DNA from: Streptomyces sp. SS1-1
GTDB taxonomy: Bacteria; Actinomycetota; Actinomycetes; Streptomycetales; Streptomycetaceae
Length of the DNA stretch: 64,000 nt
NCBI RefSeq assembly: GCF_008973465.1
Contig: NZ_WBXN01000001.1
Location: forward strand, 124,001 to 188,000
Reading direction: 5' to 3'
In this document: piece after piece, positions 1 through 9,230 of the stretch
Position numbering within the stretch: position 1 is the stretch's first letter
Layout: every line of letters starts with the position of its first letter
Notes under the pieces: model-generated
The model's database searches: none
What the model saw: only the letters and a program-made list of their open reading frames with translations
Told to the model about the DNA's origin: nothing
Made by a program: the position numbers and the translations under genes

Positions 1-156
1 CCAAGAGGCCCTTCCTTCATGCACCCGCCCCGGACAACTCACCCGAACCAGGACCCCGTTCGAACCTGCCCGACCACGCGAGCGGATAGAGAACAGGCAG
101 TTACGCAGCCAAGCCGGAGAGACGTCCCGACGGCTAGATGAATGAGTCCGATGTTT

Positions 157-365
157 TCAGTGGTCGTAGGCGATCAGTGATCGCTTGAGGGGGGCGCCGG
201 TGGTCCAGTTGTCCCAGATACCGGCGGCGAAGGCGAGGAGTCGTTGTCCGGTGCGGGCAAAGACTCCGGCCGGGGTTCAGCCGCCGTGCTGTTCGAGGCT
301 GAGCTGGCCTATGAGGGTGTCGATGACGGCTTCGATCCACTGCCGGAGCCGGGCGATCCGGATTG
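157..365 (-). pseudogene. IS5/IS4-like transposase, C-terminal remnant
   Basis: Reading the minus strand gives a typical streptomycete transposase tail: a segment containing RQWIEAVIDTL and SLEQHGG, then after an in-frame TGA a segment containing GVFARTGQRLLAFAAGIWDN, ending in SLIAYDH. The stop falls where related transposases usually have HGGR, so a CGA-to-TGA change would explain it. Only about 65 codons remain; the N-terminal two thirds and the DDE catalytic region are absent. This is a dead IS end, not an active element. The family assignment is from remembered C-terminal motifs and is moderately certain. Confidence 0.7.
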
Positions 366-428
366 CGGAGAGGACTCGCGGGCACGTGCAGTCCCACGAC
401 GACCGACGACGGTGAAAGGGTGACAGCC

Positions 429-1046
429 ATGGCCCGACGACAGGTGCCGACGGCGGAACCGGAAGTCCGGCGGCCCGCGGACCGTGAGGATGTCCGCACG
501 CCGCCCCTCCGTCCCCACGACTACGCGCCGGCCGACTACGCCGATGCCGTGGTGCGCGGCGCCCGGGAGTCCGGTGTGTCCCCCGTCCTCGTGATGACCG
601 TGCTGCACAACGAGGCGTACAAGCCCCACCACCCCTTGCTGGAGCGGTTGTGGCAGTGGTGGAAGCCCGGAGCGTCCTTCGGCGTGGCCAACATGCACCG
701 GGCGACGTTCGAGCGGGTCCGGCGGTCGCACGGCCTGCCGGGACGGTGGCAGGACCTGCGCGACGACCCCGCCTTCGCCATCCGCGCGGCGGCACTGTAC
801 CTGCGGGACCTCGACCGGCTCCTGCCCCGGCGGCACGTACGGCGTTACACCCGCGACGAGCTCCTGGCCCTCGGCTACAACACCGGCGAACGCAACATGC
901 GCGCCTTCGCCCGTGGCGTCCCCCCGGGGCCCATGGCACGCGCTTACCTTCGCCGTTTCCGCGCCAACCGGGAACGGGCCGCCGCGTCACTGCCCGACGG
1001 CGGCACGGTGCACCCGGTCTCGGCGCACGCCGACACAGAAGTGTGA
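429..1046 (+). CDS. Lytic-transglycosylase-like protein (SLT fold)
   Basis: A 205-residue protein. The start at 429 is chosen because an AAGGGTG ribosome site lies about 7 bases upstream. The middle carries features of soluble lytic transglycosylases: HNEAYKP (candidate catalytic Glu), then SFGVANMH in the place of the usual GLMQ segment, and GYNTGERNM resembling the family's AYNAG. The enzyme family cleaves peptidoglycan between MurNAc and GlcNAc. No signal peptide or membrane segment is visible; the N-terminus is charged and disordered, which is odd for a wall enzyme. It stands alone between an IS scar and a convergent catabolic operon. Fold moderately sure, substrate unproven. Confidence 0.6.
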   Translation: MARRQVPTAEPEVRRPADREDVRTPPLRPHDYAPADYADAVVRGARESGVSPVLVMTVLHNEAYKPHHPLLERLWQWWKPGASFGVANMHRATFERVRRSHGLPGRWQDLRDDPAFAIRAAALYLRDLDRLLPRRHVRRYTRDELLALGYNTGERNMRAFARGVPPGPMARAYLRRFRANRERAAASLPDGGTVHPVSAHADTEV

Positions 1047-1090
1047 CCCCGTGAGGGGGCACCGTGCCGGTGGCCGGTGTGAGGGGCGGT

Positions 1091-4015
1091 TCAGGGGCGG
1101 GTGGCGCGGTCCAGTTCGATCAGGATCGAGTAGTACGTGCGGCCCGTCGCGCGGTCCATGCCGATCTCGCACATACGGTTGGCGGACAGGTGGGCGTCGA
1201 AGGCGCGCGAGGTGACCTCCGCGGCTTCCTTCGCCGTCGCCGACGCCGTCAGCTCCTTGTGCAGCATGCCCCGGTCGCCGGCGAAGGCGCAGCAGCCGGC
1301 GTCGTCCGGGACGACGACCTCGTCGGCGATCGCGTCCGCGACCGCGCGCAGCTGGTCCACGTCGCCGAGGTGCTGCATCGAGCAGGTCGGGTGCAGCACC
1401 GCCGAACCGGTCGTCCGGCGGACAGTGAGCCGTGGCAGGAGTTCCTCGGCGGCCCACACGACGGAGTCGACCACGTTCAGGCGCCCGTGCAGCTCACGGT
1501 TGGCGTCGGTGAGGTAGGGGACGACCTCGTGCTGGATGCCGAGCGTGCAGGAGGAGGCGTCGACGACCAGCGGGAGCCGTCCGCCGTTGGTCCAGGCCCA
1601 GGCGGCCTCGACGACCCGGTTGGCCATCAGCGTGTTGCCGTCCTCGTAGCCCTTGGAGTGCCAGTTGGTCGAGCAGCAGGTCCCGGCGACGCCGTCGGGG
1701 ATCCACACCGGCCGGCCGGCGCGGGCCGACACGTCGACCACGGCCTGCTGGAGCGAGGGGGTGCCGCCGTCCTCGGGTCCGGCGAAGATGCGGTTGACGC
1801 AGGCCGGGTAGTAGACGGCGCTGGCTCCCGTGCGGGAGGTGGGCGGTGTGGTGCGGGCGGCGGCGCCCGGGATCCCGGGCAGCCACTCGGGCATCAGGTC
1901 GGGGCGTACGGCCTTGCGCGCGAGGCCGGTCGCGGCCTCCAGCAGCCGGTCGCTGATCTTCTCCGCCGCGCCGACCGCGAGGCGTGCCGTCGCCTCCACG
2001 GTCTTGAAGTGCTTGGCGGTGAGTGCGGCGATCCGCTCCTCGCGCGGTGAGTGCCGCCGGTGGCGGAAGTCCTTCATCATGGCACCGGTGTCGATGCCGA
2101 CCGGGCAGGCGATCGCGCAGGTGGAGTCGCCCGCGCAGGTGTCGACCGCGTCGTAGCCGTAGGAGGCGAGGAGTTCTTCCTCCACGGGTGATCCGTCCGG
2201 CTGGCGCAGCATCTCCCGTCGCAGCACGATGCGTTGGCGCGGGGTGGTCGTCAGGTCATGGCTGGGGCAGGTGGGTTCGCAGAAGCCGCACTCGATGCAG
2301 GGGTCGGCGACGGGCTCGATGCCGGGGATCGTCTTCAGTCCGCGCAGGTGGGCCCTGGGGTCACGGTCCAGGACGACCCGGGGCGCCAGGACGCCCCCGG
2401 GGTCTATCAGTTGCTTGACGCGCCACATCAGCTCGGTGGCCCTGGGCCCCCATTCCATCTCCAGGAAGGGGGCGATGTTGCGTCCGGTGGCGTGCTCGGC
2501 CTTCAGCGACCCGTCGAAGCGTTCCACGGTCATCTGGCAGAAATCGTCCATGAACGCGGCGTAGCGGTCGACGTCGGAGGTCTTCGACGCGTCGAAGGCG
2601 AGCAGGAAGTGCAGGTTGCCGTGGGCGGCGTGACCGGCGACGGCGGCGTCGAAGCCGTGCTCCGCCTGGAGCCGGAGCAGGTCCTGGCAGGCTTCGGCCA
2701 GCCGGGACGGCGGCACCGCGAAGTCCTCCGTGATCAGGGTGGTGCCCGCCGGGCGGGACCCGCCGACGGCCGTGACGAAGGCCTTGCGGGCCTTCCAGTA
2801 ACCGTTGATCACCTTGGGGTCGCGGGTGAACGCGTTGGTCACCGAGGCGACCGGCGCGACCAGGTCGAGGCGTTCGACGACCTGGGCCGCCGCCCGCTCG
2901 AAGGCCTCCTGGCCCCGCTCGTCGGGTGCACGGAACTCGACGAGCAGCGCCGCGGTCTCCCGCGGCAGATCGGCCCAGTCGGACGGCACACCCCGCACGC
3001 TCACGGAGGCGCGCAGCGTGTTGCCGTCCATCAGCTCGACGGCGATGGCCCCGGCCTCGTTGAACAGGGGGACGGCCGCCGCGGCGGCGGTCAGCGACGG
3101 GAAGAAGAGCAGGGCGCTGGAGGTCCTGCGGTCCAGCGGCAGGGTGTCGAAGACGACGTCGGAGATGAAGCCGAAGGTGCCCTCGGAGCCGACCATGAGC
3201 CCACGCAGGATCTGGACGGGCGTAGCGCCGTCGAGGAAGGCGTCCAACCGGTAGCCGTTGGTGTTCTTGATCTCGTACTTGGCGCGGATGCGGGCGGTCA
3301 GGTCGGCGTCGGCCTCGATCTCCGCCTTGATTGCCAGCAGTCCTTCGCACAGGTCGGGTTCCGTGCGGGCCAGCGTCTCGTCCGCGTGCGGGTCGGCCGT
3401 GTCGACGACCGTCCCGCTCGGCAGGACGAAGGTCAGTGAGGCGAGGGTGCGGTAGGAGTTGCGGGTGGTGCCGGCGGTCATGCCGGAGGCGTTGTTGGCG
3501 ACGACGCCTCCGACCGTGCACGCGATGGCACTGGCCGGGTCCGGCCCCAGAATCCTGCCGTACCGGGCGAGGGTCGCGTTGGCCCGCATGACCGTGGTGC
3601 CGGGCCGGATCCGGGCCCGGTCGCCGTCGTCCAGGACCTCGACGCCGGTGAAGTGCCGGCGCACGTCGACGAGGATGTCCTCGCCCTGCGCCTGCCCGTT
3701 GAGACTGGTGCCGGCGGCGCGGAAGACGACCTGACGGTCGTGGTCACGGGCGTACGCCAGCACCGTCGAGACGTCGTCGGTGCTCTCCGGGAGAACGACG
3801 ACCTGCGGGACGAACCGGTAAGGGCTGGCGTCGGAGGCGTACTTCACCAGGTCGGAGATCTTCCACAGGACCTTGCCTGGCCCCAGCAGCGCGGTCAGCC
3901 CGGTACGCAGCGCCTCGGGGGTGCCCGTGGCCCCGTGGTCGGGCACCCGGTCGGCGGCGGCGGCGCGGGCCGTGCCGGGTCGAAGGGCTTCCGGCTTGGG
4001 TTCCAGCAAGGGCAT
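1091..4015 (-). CDS. FAD-linked oxidase fused to Fe-S/CCG domains (D-2-hydroxyacid dehydrogenase type)
   Basis: A 974-residue membrane-associated-type dehydrogenase resembling YdiJ and D-lactate/D-2-hydroxyglutarate dehydrogenases. The N-terminal half is a PCMH-type FAD domain (VVLPESTDDVS, then AIACTVGGVVANNASGM), followed by a GlcD-like C-terminal domain. The second half is GlpC/LldE-like: a ferredoxin pair (CIECGFCEPTCP and CAGDSTCAIACP), then two CCG-type cysteine clusters (CCSTNWHSKG and GCCAFAGDRG). Family members oxidise D-2-hydroxyacids and pass electrons to quinone or cytochrome. The ATG at 4015 has GGGAG 9 bases upstream; a GTG at 4033 is possible. It follows the enolase/RidA genes on the same strand and may oxidise a hydroxyacid made by them. 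Exact substrate unknown. Confidence 0.88.
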   Translation of the reverse strand: MPLLEPKPEALRPGTARAAAADRVPDHGATGTPEALRTGLTALLGPGKVLWKISDLVKYASDASPYRFVPQVVVLPESTDDVSTVLAYARDHDRQVVFRAAGTSLNGQAQGEDILVDVRRHFTGVEVLDDGDRARIRPGTTVMRANATLARYGRILGPDPASAIACTVGGVVANNASGMTAGTTRNSYRTLASLTFVLPSGTVVDTADPHADETLARTEPDLCEGLLAIKAEIEADADLTARIRAKYEIKNTNGYRLDAFLDGATPVQILRGLMVGSEGTFGFISDVVFDTLPLDRRTSSALLFFPSLTAAAAAVPLFNEAGAIAVELMDGNTLRASVSVRGVPSDWADLPRETAALLVEFRAPDERGQEAFERAAAQVVERLDLVAPVASVTNAFTRDPKVINGYWKARKAFVTAVGGSRPAGTTLITEDFAVPPSRLAEACQDLLRLQAEHGFDAAVAGHAAHGNLHFLLAFDASKTSDVDRYAAFMDDFCQMTVERFDGSLKAEHATGRNIAPFLEMEWGPRATELMWRVKQLIDPGGVLAPRVVLDRDPRAHLRGLKTIPGIEPVADPCIECGFCEPTCPSHDLTTTPRQRIVLRREMLRQPDGSPVEEELLASYGYDAVDTCAGDSTCAIACPVGIDTGAMMKDFRHRRHSPREERIAALTAKHFKTVEATARLAVGAAEKISDRLLEAATGLARKAVRPDLMPEWLPGIPGAAARTTPPTSRTGASAVYYPACVNRIFAGPEDGGTPSLQQAVVDVSARAGRPVWIPDGVAGTCCSTNWHSKGYEDGNTLMANRVVEAAWAWTNGGRLPLVVDASSCTLGIQHEVVPYLTDANRELHGRLNVVDSVVWAAEELLPRLTVRRTTGSAVLHPTCSMQHLGDVDQLRAVADAIADEVVVPDDAGCCAFAGDRGMLHKELTASATAKEAAEVTSRAFDAHLSANRMCEIGMDRATGRTYYSILIELDRATRP

Positions 4016-4071
4016 GACGTTCGACTCCCACACGATGTCGGTCGGTGCTGTTCAGCGTACGGCGGCGGATT

Positions 4072-4097
4072 CCCGCCGGTCCCGCCGGACCGGCGGG
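4072..4097 (-). terminator. Hairpin terminator after the RidA gene
   Basis: A perfect 11-bp inverted repeat (CCCGCCGGTCC / GGACCGGCGGG) with a 4-base CGCC loop. It sits between the RidA stop and the FAD dehydrogenase start on the minus strand. There is no T tract, as is common in Streptomyces. It suggests the enolase-RidA transcript ends here, at least partly. Confidence 0.55.
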
Positions 4098-4126
4098 CAC
4101 CGGGCGTCACCCGGCGGGCCGGGGCC

Positions 4127-4534
4127 TCACCCGGGCGGTTCCCGGTCGGGTATCCGGGCCACCACGTCGATCTCCACGAGGATGTCCATCAGGTCGGACC
4201 CGACCGTGGTGCGCGCCGGACAGGGTTCCTCGAAGAACTCACGGTAGGCGGCGTCGTACGCGGCGAAGTCCCTCCTGAGGTGCTGCAGGTGCGCCGTGAC
4301 TTTCACGACGTCCCGCAGTGACAGGCCTTGGGTGGCGAGGACCGCGCCGAGGTTGCGCAGCACCTGCGCGGTCTGTGCGCCCACGCCCTCCGGTACGGCG
4401 CCGGTGGCGGGGTCCTGGGGGCCGAATCCGGCCGTGAACAGGAAACCGCCGGCCACCACGCCCTGGGAGTAGGCGCCCGCGGGACTGGGGGCGGCGGGTG
4501 TGGCCACGGCTCGCCTGCCGGTCGGCTCGCTCAT
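4127..4534 (-). CDS. RidA/YjgF/UK114 family enamine/imine deaminase-like protein
   Basis: A 135-residue protein with RidA family landmarks: PAGAYSQGVVAGGFLFTAG near the N-terminus, the QTAQVLRNLGAVL helix and LMDILVEIDVVA near the end. RidA proteins hydrolyse reactive enamine/imine intermediates released by PLP or dehydratase-type enzymes; relatives in catabolic operons do specific deamination. Its ATG overlaps the stop of the enolase-superfamily gene (ATGA), indicating translational coupling. The usual C-terminal Arg-containing substrate motif appears as EEPCPARTTVG. A role in clearing an imine or enamine made by the coupled dehydratase is inference. Confidence 0.85.
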   Translation of the reverse strand: MSEPTGRRAVATPAAPSPAGAYSQGVVAGGFLFTAGFGPQDPATGAVPEGVGAQTAQVLRNLGAVLATQGLSLRDVVKVTAHLQHLRRDFAAYDAAYREFFEEPCPARTTVGSDLMDILVEIDVVARIPDREPPG

Positions 4535-5658
4535 CCGGTGAGGTCTCCGTCCCGCTCGTTGACGCCCGCGTAGTGGCGGAGCTTGTCCTCGTCGACGCTG
4601 ACGCCCAGGCCCGGTCCCGACGGCACCCGCAGCCGGCCGTTCTCGAGGTGCAGGGGTTCGGTGATGTCGTCGGCGTGCAGGTAGTACATGCTGTCGATGG
4701 CTCGCGAGAGGACGGGTGTGCTCGACACGACGGCCAGGTGGGCGGCCGTGGCGATGCCCAGTTCGCCGCCGCTGTGCAGGTTCATGCCCAGGCCGAAGGT
4801 CTCGCAGTGCGCGGCGAGGGCCTTGGTGGCGGCGATGCCGCCCCACTTGTAGACGTCGCCGTGGATGACGTCGACCGCGTTCAGCCGCATGGCGGGGGCG
4901 AACTCCTCGAAGCGGACGACGCACATGTTGGTGCACAGCGGGATGCGTATCTTGGCCTTCACCTGTGCCATGCCCTCGATGCCGGCGCAGGGATCCTCCA
5001 GGTACTCGAGGTCCAGTTCCTCCAGGGCGATGCCGGCGCGGACGGAGTCGGGGACGGACCAGGCCGCGTTCGGGTCGACGCGCAGGTTCACGTCGGGCAG
5101 CGCCTCGCGGACGGCGCGCAGGATCGCGACGTCGCCCGCGCAGTCCTTGGTGCCCTTGAGCTTGACCGCCTCGAATCCGCCCTCGGCGACGACGCGTGCG
5201 GCGTGCTCCGCCATGGCCCGGGGCAGGTCGGCGGGTGCGGCGCCCGGCGCGTCGGCGCGGGTGATCAGCGCGGTGATCGGCACCTCGTCGCGCACCGCGC
5301 CGCCCAGCAGGTCGGTGAGGGACTGGCCGGTGGCCTTGCCCATCACGTCCCAGCAGGCGACGTCGAGGGCGGCGATCGCCGCGTAGCCGAGGTAGCCGTA
5401 GAAGAAGGGCACCATGTGCTGCTTGCGGTGGAAGCCCTCCAGCGCGAACGGGCTAGTCCCGATCAGGTCAGGGATCATCTGCCGGACGACGGCGGCGACG
5501 GGCGCGCCCCACATCGTCTCGCCCCAGCCCTCGACACCCGCATCGGTGCGCACGCGGACGACGGTGCGGGTCTCGCCGGTCTTGGTCTCGAAGGAACTCG
5601 TGAAGGGATTGACGAGTGGGAGGTTGACGACCCACACGTCGACGTCGGTGATCTTCAT
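4531..5658 (-). CDS. Enolase-superfamily dehydratase, glucarate-dehydratase-like
   Basis: A 375-residue enzyme of the mandelate racemase/muconate-lactonising group. Visible active-site elements: KLKG (KxK base motif), RVDPNAAW (first metal Asp), LEYLEDPC (second metal ligand), TNM (Asn at the third ligand, as in the GlucD subgroup), and HSGGELGIA (His base). Such enzymes abstract the proton alpha to a carboxylate and eliminate water from acid sugars. GAGGAGA lies just ahead of the ATG at 5658. It is coupled to RidA downstream and follows the creatininase gene. The GlucD-type third ligand points to an aldarate or related hydroxyacid; the precise substrate cannot be read from sequence. Confidence 0.85.
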   Translation of the reverse strand: MKITDVDVWVVNLPLVNPFTSSFETKTGETRTVVRVRTDAGVEGWGETMWGAPVAAVVRQMIPDLIGTSPFALEGFHRKQHMVPFFYGYLGYAAIAALDVACWDVMGKATGQSLTDLLGGAVRDEVPITALITRADAPGAAPADLPRAMAEHAARVVAEGGFEAVKLKGTKDCAGDVAILRAVREALPDVNLRVDPNAAWSVPDSVRAGIALEELDLEYLEDPCAGIEGMAQVKAKIRIPLCTNMCVVRFEEFAPAMRLNAVDVIHGDVYKWGGIAATKALAAHCETFGLGMNLHSGGELGIATAAHLAVVSSTPVLSRAIDSMYYLHADDITEPLHLENGRLRVPSGPGLGVSVDEDKLRHYAGVNERDGDLTG

Positions 5659-5681
5659 TGCTTCTCCTCGTATCAGGGGGG

Positions 5682-6473
5682 TCATCGGCTCGCCACGTCG
5701 AAGGCGCGGATCGCCCGGGCCAGTCCCAGCGCCCGTTCGTGCAGCAGCCGGTCGCCGCGGTCGGCGTCGGCGCCGGAGGCGTCGTCGGTGGAGCCGGCGA
5801 CGCGCTGCCATTCGCCGTGCCGCTCGACGGTCAGGCCGGGGTGCGGCGGATTGTCGAACAGGGGGGGCGGTTCGACGGCGGCACGGGCGGGCACGGGGGT
5901 GCGCACCAGGGCGGGGTGAGCCGCCAGCATGAGGGACGTCTCGAACCACCCGGCGTGCCCCGGGGTGACGTCCGGCCGTTCGGCCTCGTCGTCCCCGGCC
6001 GTGACGGTCCAGTACGAGCAGGCCGCGACCGTGACCTGGGCACGCAGCGCGAACCGCTTCACGGCGAGCCGCATGATCTCGTCGTTGCCGCCGTGCCCGT
6101 TGACCACCATGATCCGGTGGTAGCCGCTGGTCACGAGCGAGTCGAGGATGTCGTCGAACACGGCGCCCAGGGTCGACGCGGAGAGCGAGACGGCCGCCGC
6201 GAACAGGTGGTGCGGGCTGTGTCCAAAGGGCAGCGCGGGCAGCCGCACGATGTCCTCACCGGGGGCCGCCGAGGGTGCGGAGGACACCGAGGCCTCCTGG
6301 TCGAGGATGTCCAGCGCCCGGTCCACGACCTTCTCGACCAGGAGGGTGTCGGTCCCCATGGGCAGGTGCCCGGCGTGCTGCTCCTGCGAGCCGACGGGCA
6401 GCAGGGCCAGGCCCTTCTCGCCGGCCCGTCGGACCTCCTGCCAGGTGAGTTCACTCAGTTTCGATTGGCTCAC
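5682..6473 (-). CDS. Creatininase-family amidohydrolase
   Basis: A 263-residue metal-dependent hydrolase. Family signatures: LLPVGSQEQHAGHLPMGTD near the N-terminus (Glu and His ligands) and VVNGHGGNDE in the middle. Members hydrolyse creatinine, cyclic amides, formamidopyrimidines or mycofactocin peptides. The GTG at 6473 is chosen because GGAGAGG sits 7 bases upstream. It heads the minus-strand enolase-RidA-dehydrogenase run, 23 bases before the enolase start, and is divergent from the ROK-like gene. Opening a lactam-type or amide substrate ahead of the dehydratase is a plausible but inferred role. Confidence 0.85.
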   Translation of the reverse strand: MSQSKLSELTWQEVRRAGEKGLALLPVGSQEQHAGHLPMGTDTLLVEKVVDRALDILDQEASVSSAPSAAPGEDIVRLPALPFGHSPHHLFAAAVSLSASTLGAVFDDILDSLVTSGYHRIMVVNGHGGNDEIMRLAVKRFALRAQVTVAACSYWTVTAGDDEAERPDVTPGHAGWFETSLMLAAHPALVRTPVPARAAVEPPPLFDNPPHPGLTVERHGEWQRVAGSTDDASGADADRGDRLLHERALGLARAIRAFDVASR

Positions 6474-6514
6474 AGTGCTACCTCTCCGAAACACGGCCAT
6501 GGCACAGTCGGCGC

Positions 6515-7474
6515 ATGGTCCACGAACGTTCTCCGTTGCGGCTGGTCCCCGAGGCCGCGCAGCGACCCCCCACTCCCCAGGCGCCGCGGCGCCTCGGCGC
6601 CGTCGAACTGGTGCCCGGTCGGATCGGGGCGGCCGTGCTGTCCATGGCGGGGCAGGTACTCGACCGCACCGAGTCGCGCTACGACGCGGCCTGCGCGACG
6701 CCCGCGGACATCGACAGGGCGCTGGCCCAGGTGGCCGGTGTCTTCGCCGGCCACGAGGTGCAGGGGATCGGCGTGGCCGCCGCGGGGCTGGTGGACCCCC
6801 TCACGGGGTTGATCCTGGAGGTCAACGACGTGCCGGCGCTGCACGGCTACCCGGTGACGGAGCGCCTCGCCGCCCTCACCGGGGCCGGGGTCCGGGTGGA
6901 ACACCGGGCGCGGCTGCAGGTGCTCGGCGACCGCTGGTTCGGCGCGGGCCGCGGGCGGCGCACGTTCGCCTCGGTGTCGACCGGCGAGGTGCTCGGGGTG
7001 GGTGTCCTCTACGACGGGGAGGTGCTGGCTCCGCCCGGAGGGCGCAGCGGCGCGCACATGACCGTGTCGGCCAGCGGCGAGCGTTGCACGTGCGGGAACC
7101 GGGGCTGCTGGAAGACCCTGGCCACAACCGGATGGCTGCGGGCCAGGGCGCGTGCCGCGGGGCTCGGGGAGGAGACGTCGCTGGGCGCGCTGGTGCGCCG
7201 GGATGACGCGCGCGCCGGACAGGTGGTGGAGGAGTACGCGCACAACCTGGCGCTGGGGCTGGTGAACGTGCAGCAGCTGTTCGCGCCGGGCCTGTTCATC
7301 CTGCACGGTGAGGCGCGTGAGGGCGGTGAGCGCTTCCGTACCGTGGTGGAGGAGCGGCTGCGGGACGCGGTCGCCTTCGCGGGTGCCGAGCTGCCCCGGG
7401 TGCTGGTCGGTGCCGCCGCGGTCGACGACGTGGCCCTTCTGGGCGGGGCGGGCCTGGTGCTGTCGCACCTCTAG
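6515..7474 (+). CDS. ROK-family protein lacking HTH and catalytic residues
   Basis: A 319-residue ROK fold protein. The zinc site is intact (GAHMTVS then CTCGNRGC), which identifies the family. However, the N-terminal phosphate loop normally reading DxGGT is replaced by VELVPGRIG, and the usual NDANAAALGE segment with its catalytic Asp reads EHRARLQVLGDR. So sugar-kinase activity is unlikely. There is also no N-terminal winged helix, unlike NagC/Mlc-type repressors. It is divergent from the creatininase operon with a 41-base gap. It may be a sugar-binding sensor or a decayed regulator. Family confident, function open. Confidence 0.78.
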   Translation: MVHERSPLRLVPEAAQRPPTPQAPRRLGAVELVPGRIGAAVLSMAGQVLDRTESRYDAACATPADIDRALAQVAGVFAGHEVQGIGVAAAGLVDPLTGLILEVNDVPALHGYPVTERLAALTGAGVRVEHRARLQVLGDRWFGAGRGRRTFASVSTGEVLGVGVLYDGEVLAPPGGRSGAHMTVSASGERCTCGNRGCWKTLATTGWLRARARAAGLGEETSLGALVRRDDARAGQVVEEYAHNLALGLVNVQQLFAPGLFILHGEAREGGERFRTVVEERLRDAVAFAGAELPRVLVGAAAVDDVALLGGAGLVLSHL

Positions 7475-7503
7475 CGGATGTCGTGCGGGGGGCGGGTGGC
7501 AGG

Positions 7504-8388
7504 TCATCGGCTCGCTTCGCCCCTCGGGGAGGACGCGCGGGCCGCGGCGCGGCGGCCCCGGCGCGGGTCGAGGACCGGTACGGCGTCGAGCAGCTGCCGG
7601 GTGTAGGGGTGCTGCGGAGTGCGCAGTACCGCCGCCGTCCCGCCCACCTCGACCAGACGTCCGCGGCTCATCACCGCGACCCGGTCGGCCACCTGCGCCA
7701 CCACGGCGAGGTTGTGCGAGACGAAGACGTAGGTGAGGCCCAGCTGCCGCTGCAGGTCCGCCAGGAGGTCGAGGACGGTCGCCTGCACGGAGACGTCCAG
7801 CGCGCTGGTCGGCTCGTCCAGGACGAGCATCCGGGGGTGCAGTGCCAGGGCCCGTGCGATCGAGATGCGCTGGCGCTGGCCGCCGGAGAACTCGTGCGGG
7901 TAACGGTCCTGGATGCCGCCATCGAGGCCGACGGCTTCGAGCAGTTCTCCGACCCGCTGCCTGGTGCGGGCGCGGGCGCGCCGGCCACGTGCCTCGGGGT
8001 CGTGGGTGACCAGCGGTTCGGCGACGATGTCGGTGATGCGCATGCGCGGGTTCATGCTCGAGTAGGGGTCCTGGAGGACGACCTGCATCTGCCGCCGTGT
8101 GCCGCGCAGTTCGGCCGCGGTGAGAGCGGCGAGGTCCTGCCCGCCGAAGCGCACGCTCCCGGCGGTGGGTTCGAGGAGACCGAGGAGCAGCCGGGTGAGG
8201 GTGGTCTTGCCGCAGCCGGACTCACCGACCAGGGCCAGGGTCTCGCCCTCGTGCACGTCGAGTGACACGTCGTCGACGGCGACGTTGGTGCGCCTGCCGC
8301 CGAACTCCTTGCGCAGGCCTCGCAGTTCGAGGAGTGGTCGCCCGGCCGTGGATGGGGGCGCGGTGGTGTCGGCCGTGTCGGTGCTCAT
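7504..8388 (-). CDS. Peptide-type ABC importer ATPase (OppF/DppF-like)
   Basis: A 294-residue ATPase with Walker A GESGCGKTT, signature SGGQRQR, Walker B RMLVLDEPT and switch His (SHNLAVV). The C-terminal extension HPYTRQLLDAVP is typical of the oligopeptide/dipeptide (PepT) subfamily. It is the last gene of a five-gene importer operon with every junction overlapping. It pairs with the ATPase encoded just upstream and the two permeases. Substrate probably a peptide or opine-like solute; sequence does not say which. Confidence 0.92.
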   Translation of the reverse strand: MSTDTADTTAPPSTAGRPLLELRGLRKEFGGRRTNVAVDDVSLDVHEGETLALVGESGCGKTTLTRLLLGLLEPTAGSVRFGGQDLAALTAAELRGTRRQMQVVLQDPYSSMNPRMRITDIVAEPLVTHDPEARGRRARARTRQRVGELLEAVGLDGGIQDRYPHEFSGGQRQRISIARALALHPRMLVLDEPTSALDVSVQATVLDLLADLQRQLGLTYVFVSHNLAVVAQVADRVAVMSRGRLVEVGGTAAVLRTPQHPYTRQLLDAVPVLDPRRGRRAAARASSPRGEASR

Positions 8389-9230
8389 GCCGCCTCCAGT
8401 CGTGGGGTGGCCGCCAGAAGTCCGCGGGTGTACGGGTCGGCCGGACGGTCGAAGACGTCGAGGACGTCGCCCGTCTCGACGACCTTGCCCTGGTTCATGA
8501 CCACGACGCGGTCGGCGGTCTCGGCGACGACCGCGAGATCGTGGGTGATCAGGACGACGGCCATGTCGTGCTTGTGCTGGAGGGTGACGAGGAGGTCGAG
8601 GATCTGACGCTGCACGGTGACGTCCAGCGCGGTGGTGGGCTCGTCGGCGATGAGGACGCGGGGGCGGGCCACCAGCGCCGTCGCGATCATCACGCGCTGG
8701 CGCAGTCCGCCGGAGAGTTCGTGCGGGTACTGGCGGTAGCGCAGGGCCGGGTCGGGGATGCCGACCTCGTCGAGTGCCGCCAGCGCGGCCTGCCTGGCCT
8801 CGGCGCGGGAGACGCCGGTGTGCAGCCGGAGGACCTCGGCCACCTGGGCGCCGACCCGCTGGAGCGGGTCCAGGCAGGTCATCGGGTCCTGGAAGACCAT
8901 GGCGATGTCGCGGCCGCGGACCTTGCCGAGTTCCTTCTCGGAGAGTCTCAGCAGGTCCCGTCCGTCGAAGCGGATCTCGCCGCTCGGGTAGACGCACGGC
9001 GGGCTCGGGTTGAGGCGCAGGACGGACAGCGCGGTGGCGCTCTTGCCACTGCCGGACTCCCCCACGACGGCGAGTGTCTCGCCGGCGCGGACGTGCAGGG
9101 ATACGTCCTGGACGGCGTGGACGACGGACGTCTCCAGCCGGAAGTCGACGCTGAGGCCGTCGATCTCCAGCAGCGGCTGTTCCTCCGCCGGACGCCGGGA
9201 CGGGTCGGTCGTGGTGCTGTCGTTGGTCAT
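8385..9230 (-). CDS. Peptide-type ABC importer ATPase (OppD/DppD-like)
   Basis: A 281-residue ATPase: Walker [11 protein letters not shown]-loop [11 protein letters not shown], signature LSGGLRQR, Walker [13 protein letters not shown] and switch His THDLAVV, with the family C-terminal HPYT-like segment reading [12 protein letters not shown]. The ATG overlaps the stop of the permease gene (ATGA), and its own stop overlaps the next ATPase start. It is shorter than typical OppD (around 330) because the C-terminal Fe-S cysteine region found in some members is absent. Confidence 0.92.
   Translation of the reverse strand: MTNDSTTTDPSRRPAEEQPLLEIDGLSVDFRLETSVVHAVQDVSLHVRAGETLAVVGESGSGKSATALSVLRLNPSPPCVYPSGEIRFDGRDLLRLSEKELGKVRGRDIAMVFQDPMTCLDPLQRVGAQVAEVLRLHTGVSRAEARQAALAALDEVGIPDPALRYRQYPHELSGGLRQRVMIATALVARPRVLIADEPTTALDVTVQRQILDLLVTLQHKHDMAVVLITHDLAVVAETADRVVVMNQGKVVETGDVLDVFDRPADPYTRGLLAATPRLEAA

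Noticed and set aside
2234..3439. Long plus-strand frame rich in Gly/Val/Asp opposite the FAD/Fe-S gene
   Set aside because: Mirror of the real gene's third-position GC; no domain or ribosome site.
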